Translations under genes and position numbers: made by a program | NCBI GenBank assembly: GCA_946406115.1 | Contig: OX291553.1 | Span: 5,585,001-5,649,000 of the forward strand | Direction: 5' to 3' | Source of the DNA: Apoda limacodes | Taxonomy: Eukaryota > Arthropoda > Insecta > Lepidoptera > Limacodidae | DNA: 64,000 bases | Shown here: one piece after another, positions 45,371 through 57,491 of the stretch | Layout of the letters: every line of letters begins with the position of its first letter | Position numbering within the stretch: position 1 is the first letter of the stretch | The notes under the pieces: generated by a model | Databases searched by the model: none | What the model saw: only the letters and a program-made list of their open reading frames with translations | Told to the model about the DNA's origin: nothing

Positions 45371-46299
45371 TTTGGTTAATTTGACGCTTAATATTAAACA
45401 TGCTGCGTGACATTTAAAAACATTATTCAAAATAAACCTACCTTCAAAATAACCTTTTTGTTGAAAAATAATGTTGTAGGCACATTGCTAGGATTCCACC
45501 ACTTATAAAATCTTCGTAGTATTTCTCATATAGATACCTGAATTTTACGGGAAGCAGATTATTTCTAGCTACAATAGTTTTCTGCGTAATATTTAGAGTT
45601 GAACAAGAACGTTCCAGTCCATAACACTGGGACATTTTTAATATCTAAACAAAAAAAAACTTTTTGCCTAGAGTAAAACTTTTTTCTCTTATAATTTTTC
45701 AATAGGAATGACCATTTAGAATCTATAACGATTGAAAGTTGTTTAGCAACCGGTCTCACTTTGATCTCCATACTTATGATGAATATTAGTTTAGACCAAC
45801 GCAAACTACTTAATAATCTCGACAATATCAACTCGTTCAATAAATTTACAAGATTGCGATCATATAATTCTGACTAAAATGTGTCAAATTAAAATAAATA
45901 AATAAATTTAAAATGCCCAAATAACCAACTGCGAAAAATTAAGTAATTAACCAAAATAAAAACTGAAAAGAGAAAAATAAGTCTAGCAAAAATAAATTCT
46001 AATGCGTTCCTATAGCGACTTTAACAGTTGGGACCCATTGTTGGGAAGATTTGAGCCGGTCTAATGTTTTATTATTGATCTTCATTACGACACAATACAT
46101 CGAAATGAAGATCAGTTTGAAACAGGAGTAGACGTACTACAAGACGGCCTCACAGACCCTTAAGTAAACTTATTCTTTTTATATGTTATATTATAGGTTC
46201 TGGACGCTTAATAAACGTGCAGATTTTGTATTGTACAACTAATATTTTTTATAAACGTAAATTACATAGAAGGTAACACCAATAGGTCCGTAGGCCCCG
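45371..46299. other. AT-rich, nothing recognised
   Basis: No protein-like frame or repeat. Confidence 0.4.
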
Positions 46300-47262
46300 A
46301 AATGAAATTTCTTAGTTCCCAAATATTCTGTAACAGTTTAGGTTGACGATTGAAAAAGATATGTGTACCAAAAACGATTGGAGTGAGGAGAATATGCTCG
46401 AATTGAATGTGGATAAATGTGCGGTTATGTCTTTCACACGTCGGACAAATAAAATTGAGCATGAATACACCTTAGCAGGAACACAAATTACTCGCTTGCA
46501 CGGCACTGTAAAGGACCTTGGCTTGTTATTTAACGATAAGTTGAAGTTTAATGACCACATCTTAGACTTGTGTAGCAGGGCAAGAAAAAACTTAGGTTGG
46601 GTGATGAGACAAGCAAGAGACTTTAATGATCCTCATACATTAACTGTTTTGTACAACATATGTTAGGAATCAGTTAGAATTTAACGCAATCGTCTGGAAT
46701 CCCCATGAGAGTACTTATATTCTCATGGTGGAAAGAGTTCAGAAAATGTTTCTGAAGTGTTTATTTAAGAAACAATACGGTTATTATCCGTATTTATATC
46801 CTTCCTTATTCGTTAATGGTATGGTAGGATATAATACGTTACAATTAAGACGTCTTATGGCATTAGTAGTGTACATTTATAGGTTGATAAGAGGAAAAAA
46901 ATTTCTACCAAGTTTATTGGAGCAGGTAAACTTTTATGTACCTGAAAAATACGGTAGAGCGCGAAGCCACCGGCTTTTCACGGACCCGCGCGCACAGTCT
47001 AATGTACTGCGCGAAGCTCCGATTTCTCGAGCTCTGCGAGCTATAAACAATATTCTCGGCCAAAACACGGAATTAGATTTATTCAACTCATCAGAATGGA
47101 TGTTTGTTAAATGTGCACTGAAGTATATAGAACAGTCTCTGTAGGTTTAGTTTAAGGTATTGTGTGTTTGCACTTGTCATTGTTGTACAAATTGGTTCAT
47201 ATGTAACTGTAAGGTATAATAATGTAAATAATTTAATAAATAAATAAATAAATAAATAAAAA
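46300..47262 (+). mobile_element. 5'-truncated non-LTR retrotransposon (family Y)
   Basis: A plus-strand reverse transcriptase C-terminal region followed by a (TAAA)n tail at 47234-47262. Distinct from family X in sequence and tail. The left limit is approximate: similarity to RT sequences is lost upstream of about 46300. Confidence 0.7.
46343..47144 (+). pseudogene. Family Y reverse transcriptase C-terminal part
   Basis: The first frame (46343-46666) has WSEENMLELNVDKCAVMSFT, the usual segment just after motif C, then KDLGLLFNDKLKFNDHI. A frameshift near 46658 moves to the second frame, which passes through RNQLEFNAIVWNPHESTYIL and ends KCALKYIEQSL at 47144. Jockey/CR1/RTE-like LINEs share this organisation; clade unresolved. 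Motif C itself is not present. Confidence 0.75.
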
Positions 47263-47839
47263 AAGTATCTAATTCCAAAATATAAATGAAAGACGATTGT
47301 GACGGAAGTCGATTCCGTAAAATGATAGCTAACAATTCTCGTTTGAAATCCATAGAAATAAGTACATTGCGCATTTGAAATGACGTATGAGATTCATCAA
47401 TTGTTGCGAAACCGCAATGTATATCCTATTTCTTTCAAAAAGGTTAATAATCTTTTTACGGAATCGACCCGCAGTTCAGTCGTATGCAATATTATATTTA
47501 TATTATATTGAATTAATATTATTATTGTATTTACAATCGTCAACTTAATAAGAAACAAAATGCTATAGAATTTTAACATTGACGAAAGAAAAAGTCGCAA
47601 AATGTTTATTTCACAAAAACATGCTCTATTTCAATCAAATACCTACGAACACATTTGATTAAAATACAATAATGGTTTACGATGAACCCATGCATTGTTA
47701 ATTTACCTCAATTGTTTTCGTATTGCTCAAATAATATGCTTGTGTTTTGGATATTGTTCGGCTGACATGCCGTTTGTGTTAATAATATTGAAATTAAATT
47801 AAAAAGGCTAAAGTATAGGTACCTACTTACCTACAGGAG

Positions 47840-48015
47840 AATTAATATTAATATTATAAATGAGAAATTAACTCTTTCCGTCTGTCTGTCTTTTACCTTT
47901 TCACCCTTAAACAGCTGTACTAATTTAGAAGAAACTTGGCATGGAAATCGAGTTGTTGTTAAAATCCTACACCGAGAACTGAATTTAGGGTAAGTGGAAC
48001 CTAGCACAGAAGTTG
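47840..48015 (+). mobile_element. Helitron-like fragment
   Basis: ATTAATATTATAAATGAG at the start, AGAAACTTGGCATGGAAATCG in the middle and CTGAATTTAGGGTAAGTGG near the end, in the order of the family. The 3' CTAG is missing. Confidence 0.5.
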
Positions 48016-49472
48016 ATTTGATAAAATTGAAACTGTTTTTTGCAACGCAAGAGCGCAGCTGTGGTTAATGTATATATATATTTTTTTTTTTTATACCACT
48101 AAGGTGGCAAACAAGCACACGGTCCGCCTGATGGTAAGCGGTCACTGTGACCTATGGACCCTTCGAAAATCCAATAACTTCTACCAAATACATTATTTAT
48201 TTTTTAACCGATTTTTCATTGATAGAACATAACGACAGTTTCCAAAGAAGGTAGGCGTAGACCAAAGACTTCTTTTTCTACAATCCTGGCACACTTCTTT
48301 GCATCGTTCACTCCTATCATTCCCTTATTTTCCAATAGTTTTTCTTTTTTATCTTGATTATTTCTCTGATCTACATGCCTTGCCCATAGCAATGTCAGTA
48401 CCGATAATATAACTATTTTGGAATATATTTACTGATAGTGCGAAAATGCGTCAAAAACTGCAAAAAATCTGATAAGCGTTGTGCTAGGGAACCCTAATTA
48501 AAACTAAAAATCACTACCATCTTCCTCCATTACTTTAAGACCCTCAAAACCAGTAATGCACCTCTTGATGACTTTCATTAATTTTTGTTAGTTGTCGAAT
48601 AACAAAATGTAGAAAATATATACATTTACGTGTAACTACGGAACCCCAAAACTGAGTACCTAAGTCAAATCTCTGAATCGTTTGCCAATAGCTCTGTCCC
48701 CTTTTCTTTGTTTTATTATTTCCTTTTTTTCTAGCACATAGTTTGCTTAGCCTTTTGTTCTCCCTTTTTCCAAAATTTTTTTTCCATCACTTCCAATTTT
48801 CGCGCTCCGCTTTGCTTGGAAAACGGACACCAGATCCGAGACGGTAAAGGCAACAAAGCAAGGTGTGTCATTGGTAGCGATTGGAGTTTCCTAAGGAATT
48901 CTAATTCCGACCTTTTTCAACAGGGTTCCAGATTAAGACATAGGAGTTCCGGGTGCTGGAAAAGATTCCAGACAACTGTTCCAAATTTAAGTACAAGATC
49001 AGATTCCGAGATCAGATGGAAGACACAGAAGGACAAATCGCAAGCGGGACAGACGCCACAGATACGTACCTTTTTGTTCAGAAAGGACAGGATGACTAGC
49101 AACCTGTTTGGCATTCGCGTTTCTTTTTAAATTTAGTTAAATTAAAATTGTAAACCTTTTCTTTTTATTTATTTTTTCTTTTATGCACAATTTTTTTTAT
49201 CAATATTTTTTTTTTTCAATTTCTTAAAATTGTTTGTAACTGCTTTATGCCCCTCGTTAAGTGGCAACTTCTTTTTCTATTCACACCTAACTCCGATATT
49301 AAAGAGAATTTAGAGTACCTTACATACAGAAAGTAGTAATATTTTATATTTTCAAAATAGTTTTTACAATTGTGTTCAATAATATTATATAACATAACTA
49401 ATAATTATGCTTCTAGTTTACCCGCATCATACCATCAATAGACCCATTACATAGTGTAGTAGTGACCCATTG
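48016..49472. other. Family X stub, then mostly unassigned DNA
   Basis: 48086-48190 is a minus-strand family X 3' stub with T tail (TATACCACTAAGGTGGCAAAC). Beyond it, 48810-49130 is slightly GC-richer; one frame there reads KFKYKIRFRDQMEDTEGQI, protein-like but unrecognised and closed by stops on both sides. The remainder is T-rich. Confidence 0.5.
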
Positions 49473-49576
49473 TATAGGGTGTAAAAGTACATCTAGCCCA
49501 AAACTATCGAACAGCAAAGAACACATGATCTTTGCTGTTCGATAGTTTTGGGCTAGATGTACTTTTACACACTATA
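49473..49576. repeat. Near-perfect inverted repeat, 42-bp identical arms
   Basis: The left arm 49479-49520 (GTGTAAAAGTACATCTAGCC...) is the exact complement of 49529-49570, with an 8-base loop ACACATGA. One mismatch further out, pairing resumes for five more bases. No flanking duplication seen and no second copy in the window. Could be a fold-back duplication, a tiny MITE or a hairpin-RNA locus. Confidence 0.9.
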
Positions 49577-50379
49577 ATCGAGTTTTCAAATCCATGACAA
49601 AGACAAAGTCACAAGGAAACACTAGTTTCATGTGTCAAACAGGACACATTATTTCCGGTTCAATTGAAAGCATTTTGGCTTTTGTGGAGCAGTGTCGAAA
49701 TAAAACGGTTCGCACAATTCTAGCGTCACCAAGTTAAAACGCGACAACACAAAAAATTGAACAAAACTTTTATGTGGACAGATTTTCAATCAATCACATT
49801 TCCATATATTTTTTATATTTACATCAATACGAAACAAAAAAGCTAGTATATACATAATATGTAATAGAATAAACGTTATTCATTTTTTATAGAAACTTTA
49901 GGTGCCTGTGAGACACGAGGCATGTAGGGTCTGGTTCCTAGAGTAGTGTATCGTAGTTATCTATATATACATATATAAGAAGATATTTATAAAATTTGAA
50001 AAGTACCCTATTCTCAAACCTCTATTTCTTTGAAGTTGTCTAATGACTCGCTGGATTCTAAACAAGGCACCTGTCAGTGCGGATTCGCAAACCTTATGGA
50101 AATATAACAGACAGGAACCTACTATCAAACTAATTTATTTAAGTACAAAGCTCTTAAACAATTAATTTAAAGATCGTTTCTAAATTAAATAAAAGGTAAT
50201 GGAATCGGCAAAATAATAAATAAATACATATTTTCAGATTTATTCGATCGGTTTGATTTTGAATACATTTACATTTAAATAATTTAGTGTGGCCTTGTCA
50301 CTTGTATGGGATGGCTACACCGGATTGTACCAAATTAATTTTACAGTAACACTGTTATTTGACTTTAGTTTTACTTTAC
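49577..50379. other. AT-rich, nothing recognised
   Basis: No gene or repeat matched. Confidence 0.4.
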
Positions 50380-50478
50380 TTTTCCTTAGTGCAAAATGAA
50401 GATTTAATAATTTCTTTATTATTTCCCAATCTGCCGCCACCTGCATTCATTTCATAAGGCATTGTTCAAAATATTGTA
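50380..50478 (+). repeat. Dispersed repeat family E, copy 1
   Basis: CCTTAGTGCAAAATGAAGATT through TTTCCCAATCTGCCGCCACC and GGCATTGTTCAAAATA corresponds block by block to 56300-56412. Confidence 0.6.
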
Positions 50479-53305
50479 GATTTTTGTACTTAATCATACC
50501 AGCTATTAGATATCCACTGCTGGACATAGGCCTTAAATCTTCAAAATAGTGTGACAGCATAATGTTTATTGCCTATGTATGAAAGTATCTTCATGATAAT
50601 AATAATCCGATTACGGAAATGAGCCCAAACTTGTTTAGCTGTGTCATACAGATGTTTAAAGCTTAGGTGGATATTGAATGCAGTTAGCGGGAAACAAAAG
50701 ACACCTAAAACGAATCTCTTATTTTAACCTTTAGACCCTAGGTAATGATTTTCCAAAAATGAAAAAACCAAAGAGCCAAATTCATGAATTTTACTCAAAG
50801 AATAATACAAAGAATTTTCCTTCTTTAGGAGATATATTTTCCAGAATCCTATTTCAGTGAAGCCTTTCGTTGAAAAAAAAAACCTATGTTTTACAATTAC
50901 GGTTCTAGCTTCAATAGTTACGGCTCGGCGTTGGTGAGTCAGTCAGGACATGTTATTTTTTTATATACATCATCTCATAACTTAAAAAGGACTCTAGAAG
51001 TATTAAAAGCCTAGGTACAGAATATATAAGTTACCACGTAAGCCTAGTTTAAGGCATAAGAATAATAAATATTATGTTTCAAGTTTTCCCTTTGATATAC
51101 AAAGGCTACCCGGTTTTACTTTTGTGCTTAACAAAAACAAACTACAATGACGGGAAGGGGAATAAATAAGTAAGTAAGTGTAATTGTCATTTGCTAGGAT
51201 AAATGTTGTAAAAAGAGAATTCAAAGGAGATACTTACGTAGATTTCATACCCCTACTTTATATTAAAAACACTAAATAAAGGTCATAGTTCATTTCTTAC
51301 AGTAGACACAATTTAATTTAAAAGTCAACCATTTTTACAATAAATCAGAAAGTCTACATCTATTTCTATTATATCCTATTATATCGTATCCATGTCGTCC
51401 CAGTGGCGCCGCCGCCCCTGTATGGTCATTTTTGTTTATTTCGCACTTGTGTGTATTATCTAAATTTATTAGAGGTTTTATTGTATAGGGAACCTCCTAA
51501 AATTGTCTATATTTTTAATGATATTTAAGTAAAGATACGGTACCTTTATATTGTTCGAAATCTGAATTTGATCCGCTGCGCTGTTATTTACACGTACTGA
51601 CCATAGAAGAGTAGGTAATAGATAATACGGAACGTATAAAACAGAAGGAAATAGCTGTATTTAGAGGGTGACATATGACTTAATCAAATTACGACAATTG
51701 TCTTTAATTTGCCGAATCAGATTTGGGTGCTAGTACGATACCTACCTCTTTTAATACATACACTGTCATTATTTTTTTGCTGTTTAGCATAATAAAAGAC
51801 AAATCATAAGTTTTCTGTTATTTACTGGTTAAATATTGCGAATGAAACATGCAATCCTTTGACATTCTTTCACATATACAGACACATATATGAATGGCAA
51901 GACTAAGTTATATGGTCCCGTCGGTATCCTATTAGTATGGAACCCTAAAAACAGTTTAGAATGTAAGGGAAATGCGTGAATAAATTAGAATAAGCAACTT
52001 CCGGTTGTTGGGGAAAAGCCAACAACAGGGAATTTTAATGGAGTACTCACATACAGACTTTTGAAGAATATTAATTAAGTATGTTTGACTCACCGACGTG
52101 TTTTATGTCATCATGTGAGTGACAGGTAAAAGTTTATTTTATTTTTGAATAAAGTAACTGAAAACGTATTTTAAATTTTCATAATTGACTCTTACAGCAT
52201 ATTACTTCGTTACTCTCTAAGTACTGTAAGTACTTTACCTACAGTAGATATGAACGTAAAACCAAGGTTTTTGTTTATTTCCGTGTTTCTTATAATAACA
52301 TTTATTTAATCATTTGAGTTGAAATTGACATAGACTAAGGAAAGTAACAAAGGTTTATTCCGTCTACCATTGCGTTAACATAATTTAATTATGTTTCTAA
52401 ATCATCCAAACAAGTATTTCAAACGTTTGATAGATTAGATTTCGAAAATTTTTATGTTAATTTGATTCAGTCAATAAAATTGTATCTTCTTTACTTGAAA
52501 AGCATTCGGTTATGTCTTATTTGCGGTTGAGATTTCCTGCTACTTCAAGATTTACAACCTTTCAAAATACAAATCACGTACAAGAATAATATAAAAAATT
52601 ACAACTTTTGAGTTTAATTTTTATTTCTTATATACAATATTACAATTGATATAATTTAAAATTCCTAATGGTTATAATTTATTTGATAATTGTATATTTT
52701 ATAGTATTTTTTTTTGTTATATTTAGAATTATTTGTCCAGTTAAAATTTTTATAGGATTTATTTTTGTTATATTTAGAATTATTTGTCTAGTTAAACTTT
52801 GTTCCATTTATTGTCTTTTTGGAATATAATTTTATGTCGAATTTTAAAGCAACATGAAAAAATAAATATTACTAACTTAATTAAGAAATACACTCACCCA
52901 ACTGAATTGTAATATTATGCATATCCGATCCAATTATTTAAAATAAAATTACCTACTTCTAGTTAAAGAATAATTATTATGTAATCAAAACTATATTTCA
53001 CTGCCATAAACATAAGCCATTAGTAACAAAGAAAATTGGCTGGCTTCAAATTCGAATTTCCCAGACGATATCGAAGTTCATAGAAATATTACTTAAGTTA
53101 GGTAATAAGATTAATAACTTGAACAACTGACTTAATTATATAAAACAACTGTATTCACAATTGTATGAAACATTAAAATTTTAAGTCGATCGAAAATCAA
53201 AGAAATCTTAGTTTTATCATAATCGAAGAAATTTTGTAGGAAATTGCTCGCCATATTAGATCTGCCATCTAACATTTTAAAGAACTGCTAAAAAACACAC
53301 AGACA
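50479..53305. other. AT-rich; minor repeats only
   Basis: TATCCACTGCTGGACATAGG (about 50511) resembles a lepidopteran RTE-type LINE remnant. 52711-52799 holds a 51-bp-period duplication of TTTTTGTTATATTTAGAATT. No gene recognised. Confidence 0.4.
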
Positions 53306-53306
53306 G

Positions 53307-53327
53307 GGAGAGAGAGAGAGAGAGAGA
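53307..53327. repeat. (GA)n microsatellite
   Basis: About ten GA units just upstream of the family X insertion. Confidence 0.9.
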
Positions 53328-53413
53328 TCTATCACTAAAAAAATGGTCACAAATGATTCCCCATTTTAAAATGTAAAGCAAACCCAAATTTGGCAAGTAT
53401 CTTCTAGTCATAA

Positions 53414-55431
53414 GCGGTGACACGGACGTAACTCGACTCTTCACGCACCTGAGTTTGACGACTGACAAAGTTCTAGAGCAATATCCCACAGCAGAACTAG
53501 TTATTTTGGGAGACTTTAACGCCCACCATCGCGAGTGGCTCAGTTCTCGAACCAATAACTATGCTGGGATATCTGCTCATGAATTTGCTCTGACCTATGG
53601 ATTCTCTCAGCTGGTACTTTCTCCAACGAGAATACCAGATATAGAGGAACATACGAGCTCCTTACTGGACCTTCTGCTGACTACTCGTCCGGACGGGTAC
53701 TCCGTCTCAGTGGATGCGCCTCTTGGCTCCTCGGACCACTGTCTCGTTCGGACTCAAGTGTCATGCACACAACCTGATCCTTCTGGGCCAACTAACTGGC
53801 GTCGTGTGTGGCACTATAAGTCGGCAGACTGGGATGGATTGCGTGAATTTTACGCATCGTACCCGTGGAGGCAGATCTGCTTTAACTCAGAAGATCCTGA
53901 CGTCTGCGCAGCCGCAGTCACTGAGACAATCCTTGCTGGTATGGAATGCTATATTCCTAACCCGCGAGTAGCTGCCGGCGTCAAAAAACGACCGTGGTTT
54001 AATAGGTCTTGCAGAAAAGCTAAAATTCTTAAGCAAAATGCATATGAGGCTTGGACCACGGCTCGTTATAATAAGGATCCGAATATTTCTGAGTTAAAAC
54101 GCAAATTAAATGCTGCCTCGAGGTTCAGTAAGAAAGCAACTGCCAGAGCAAAATTCCAATTCATCTGCAAAATAGGTGGGCGACTTGCGAGCTATCCTTC
54201 TGGGAGTCGTGCTTTCTGGTCGCTTGCCAAAGCTGCCGAAGGGAATTTCTGCCAGTCGTCGTTACCACCACTGCGAAAGACCGATGGTGACTTGGCCCAT
54301 AGTGCTAAAGAGAAAGCCGATCTACTGGGCAGTCTCTTTGCCTCGAACTCGAATATGAACGATGAAGGCGCTGTACCACCTACTATACCGTGGTGCGGTA
54401 AGTCCATGCCGGAAATCTCCATAACGCAGCGGGAGGTCAGGCGGGCGTTGCTTTCTCTAGACGTTCATAAGTCGAGTGGGCCAGACGGTATACCAGCAGT
54501 GGTGCTTAAGCAGTGTGCTCCTGAGTTATGTCCTGTACTCACGCGCCTCTTCGCGCTTTCCTACCACACTAGGCAATTTCCGTCTACATGGAAGACTGCG
54601 AATGTGCACCCGGTGCCCAAAAAGGGCGATAGATCAGATCCATCGAATTACAGGCCTATCGCTATTACCTCTCTCCTCTCTAAGGTGATGGAGCGTGTGA
54701 TCAACACACAGCTTCTAAGATACCTAGAAGTACACGATCTGGTCAGTGACCGTCAATATGGCTTTCGCCACGGTCGCTCGACTGGTGACCTTCTAGTGTA
54801 TCTCACACACCGATGGGCACTAGCCATTGAGAGTCAGGGGGAGGCATTGGCATGTAGCCTGGACATAGCGAAGACGTTCGATCGGGTCTGGCACCGCGGT
54901 CTTCTATCGAAGTTGCCATCTTACGGAGTGCCCGAGGGTTTGTGCAAATGGGTGGCTAGCTTTTTGTCCGGCAGACGCATACGAACTGTAGTTGATGGTA
55001 GTTGCTCTGATAGCATGGACATTAATGCTGGTGTCCCGCAAGGCTCTGTGCTGTCTCCTACGCTGTTTCTACTGCATATCAATGACATGTTGGACATCAA
55101 CAACATACATTGCTATGCAGATGACAGTACTGGAGACACTTTTTACACGGGTCGTGCAAACATCCCTCGTTCCCTTGTGGAGGAAAACCGCGGAGAACTT
55201 GTGTCTCAAATCGAGACCACACTGTCCCAGGTCTCTGACTGGGGACGGGTAAACTTGGTCCGATTCAACCCTACAAAGACACAAGTGTGCGCGTTCACCG
55301 CTAAGAAAACTCCATTCACTGTGGTCCCAGTTCCAATTCCAGAACACTCCCCTCTCCATCTCCAAGAGCATTGGGATCCTTGGTGTCGACATCTCCAGCG
55401 ATGTTCAGTTCCGAGATCATTTACAAGATAA
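53414..55431 (+). pseudogene. Endonuclease C-terminal half plus reverse transcriptase
   Basis: Open without a stop from the 5' truncation point to 55431; it has no genuine start codon. Motifs in order: VILGDFNAHHREW and SSDHCLVRTQV (endonuclease), SSGPDGIPAVVLK and NYRPIAITSLLSKVMERVI (RT fingers), RQYGFRHGRSTGDLL, LDIAKTFDRVWH (motif A; Thr replaces the usual Ala of KAFD), AGVPQGSVLSPTLF (motif B), CYADDSTGDTF (motif C, YADD at 55114-55125). A local 4-base insertion around 55330-55340 shifts the frame after TVVPV, giving a false C terminus ending SFTR. Confidence 0.9.
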
Positions 55432-56008
55432 GGTAAAGCTGGCGTCCAAAAAACTTGGTGTACTCAACAGAGCGAAGCAGTACTTCACGTCGGGGCAAAG
55501 GTTGTTACTTTACAAGTCGCAAGTTCGGCCCCATATGGAGTACTGCTGCCATCTCTGGGCAGGTGCACCCGGATACCAGCTTGACCCTTTTGACTCGGTT
55601 CAACGACGGGCTGTGAGAATTGTCGACGATCCCAAACTCACTTGCGGTATCGAGCCCTTAAGTCTGAGGAGAGACTTTGCCTCACTGTGTGTGTTCTACC
55701 GCTTGTACAATGGGTTGTGTTCTGAGGAATTGTTCGAAATGATGCCCACGGCTACTTTCTACCATCGCACCGCTCGCCATCGGCAGGGAATTCATTCTCA
55801 CACTTTAGAACCTAAATGGTCGCGTACAGTGCGGTTTCAGAGAAACTTCCTCCCGCGAACGCTTAAGTTGTGGAATGAGCTCCCTGCCAAGGTTTTCTGC
55901 AAGGACTACAGTATGGAGTTCTTCAAGAAAGAAGTTATTAGATTTCTGAAGGGTCGGCAACGCGCAAGTGATACCCCTGGTGTTGCAAGCGTCCATAGGC
56001 TACGGTGA
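55431..56008 (+). pseudogene. Family X protein, C-terminal part after the frameshift
   Basis: The shifted frame continues without stops: SIGILGVDISSDVQFRDHL, LNRAKQYFTSGQRLLLYKS, VRPHMEYCCHLWAGAPGYQL and LWNELPAKVFCKDYSMEFFK, then the terminal GRQRASDTPGVASVHRLR at 56008. It aligns to the same region in the 28-kb copy. One 4-base insertion is thus the only coding lesion in this truncated element. Confidence 0.88.
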
Positions 56009-56054
56009 CCGCTTACCATCAGGCGGGCCGTAAGCTTGTTTGCCACCTTAGTGG

Positions 56055-56089
<35 letters not shown>

Positions 56090-56299
56090 ATATTAAATAA
56101 AACAAATACAACGAATTATAAACGTGTTGACACTGTCGTAATCATACAAAAATAATAGACCTAAAAAACCAATATTCATTATCTAAGTTAACTGACGATT
56201 CAAAGTTGCCCTGAATAATATTTTATGTACAATATTGTCGCACCCTGCACACTGAATGCACATGCCTTGAGATTTAGCTAAGCTTTAGCTTTAGCTTTA

Positions 56300-56412
56300 G
56301 CTTCCTTATTGCAAAATGAGGATTCAAATCCTGTATTGTTTCCCGATCTGCCGCCGCCGCCTGCATTTACATTTCCACTGTTTGTTATGAGTTGTATTGT
56401 CCCAAATACTGC
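56300..56412 (+). repeat. Dispersed repeat family E, copy 2
   Basis: TTATTGCAAAATGAGGATTC through TTTCCCGATCTGCCGCCGCC matches 50380-50478. Preceded by a short AGCTTT tandem (56278-56301). Confidence 0.6.
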
Positions 56413-56544
56413 AGCATGTGTTTTAGAATGTCGTTATAGAATAACATAATTGTATTTTGTAAACATAAACTGTTATATTAATAAATACTATAACGGTTAA
56501 TCAATTACTTACATACAAATTAAATATATGCATAGACGTACATA

Positions 56545-56850
56545 ATCAAATCAAACAATATTTGTTCAAATATGTTTCTAAGAATACTTTTTAATTGTCG
56601 ATACAATGTAAACAATGTTAATTTCTGCCAAAAAAACAGCTGGCAATATGTTCTATTTAAAGTAATAATACAATACTTTGATAATCAGCTAACAAGTATA
56701 CAATATGTATTGAAACACTTAGTAGGTAATACAAATAAGTTAGTTAGCTACTGGAAACAAAGTCAAACATGTCAATTAGTATTTTTTTGTTTTTATGTAG
56801 CATAGGGGGCGCACCATGTGAAGCGTCAAATATCGTCAATCGTGGAAAGA
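56545..56850 (-). repeat. Dispersed repeat fragment, pairs with 450-780
   Basis: Start (TCAAATCAAACAATATTTG) and end (TATGTAGCATAGGGGGCGCA, then CCATGTGA) both match 450-780 in the same order. The open frame 56572-56805 inside it shows no protein motif. Confidence 0.45.
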
Positions 56851-56984
56851 ATCAAGATATTTTAGAGTATTCTTAAATTTAATGGTACTAGTGGCATTAG
56901 CGCCATCATAATTATATTCTTGCAAAATCGTATGTGTAAATATACTTAGAACGATCCATACTAGCCATGAATATAATATAATAA

Positions 56985-57226
56985 TAAATATTATAAATGC
57001 GAAAGTTACTCTGTCTGTTACCTCTTCACGCTCAAACCGCAGAACCGATTAAGATGAAATTTGTCATGGAGATAGTTAGTCCCATATTGAGTCCCGGAAA
57101 AGGACATAAGCTCCTAGAAAATTTCAAGTATTATCTGTTTTTTTTTCTCTATAATTGAGGAGTTGCCGTTGAAATCCTACATAGGTGACCGAATTCAGGG
57201 CGGTTGGAATCGCGGGCTAAAGCTAG
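56985..57226 (+). mobile_element. Helitron-like element, first of a tandem pair
   Basis: AATATTATAAATGCGAAAGT, a TAAGATGAAATTTGTCATGG middle, and an end AATCGCGGGCTAAAGCTAG|T (CTAG 57223-57226). No ORF. Confidence 0.7.
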
Positions 57227-57491
57227 TTTATTATAAATGCGATAGTCTGTCTGTTCGTTTGTCCCTGCATCACGTCACAAAGGAGCATCTATTATATATG
57301 AGCTAAAATCTTCGCACCGCGATAATTAAAGAGACGAAGAAGGACTTAGGCCAGACTTTTATTTCTTAAAAAAATAGAAGTTAGAACTATAGCCACTGGG
57401 AGAGCTTGCTATTACAACTTTCTTACTACAATTCAGGAGTGGTCGTAGTCTACGACAATCCAGTGCGGGCGGTGCCCTTGGCAACAACTAG
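57227..57491 (+). mobile_element. Helitron-like element, second of a tandem pair
   Basis: Starts immediately after the first copy (TTTATTATAAATGCGATAGT) and ends GGTGCCCTTGGCAACAACTAG|T (CTAG 57488-57491). More diverged inside. Confidence 0.65.

Larger units (their letters stand above)
53406..56092 (+). mobile_element. Family X non-LTR retrotransposon, youngest copy, with target duplication
   Basis: Element 53414-56086, flanked by AGTCATA at 53406-53412 and 56086-56092. It ends GCCACCTTAGTGGTAT plus a 29-base A run (56058-56086). It is truncated 5' inside the endonuclease, as usual for incomplete target-primed reverse transcription. The best-preserved of about eight family X copies here. The clade is within the Jockey superfamily (APE endonuclease plus RT, A tail); finer placement is uncertain. 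Confidence 0.92.

Noticed and set aside
48930..49095. Protein-like frame KFKYKIRFRDQMEDTEGQI as a possible exon
   Set aside because: Stops close on both sides, no family recognised, and the acceptor-like TTTTCAACAG upstream is not in phase with a clean exon.
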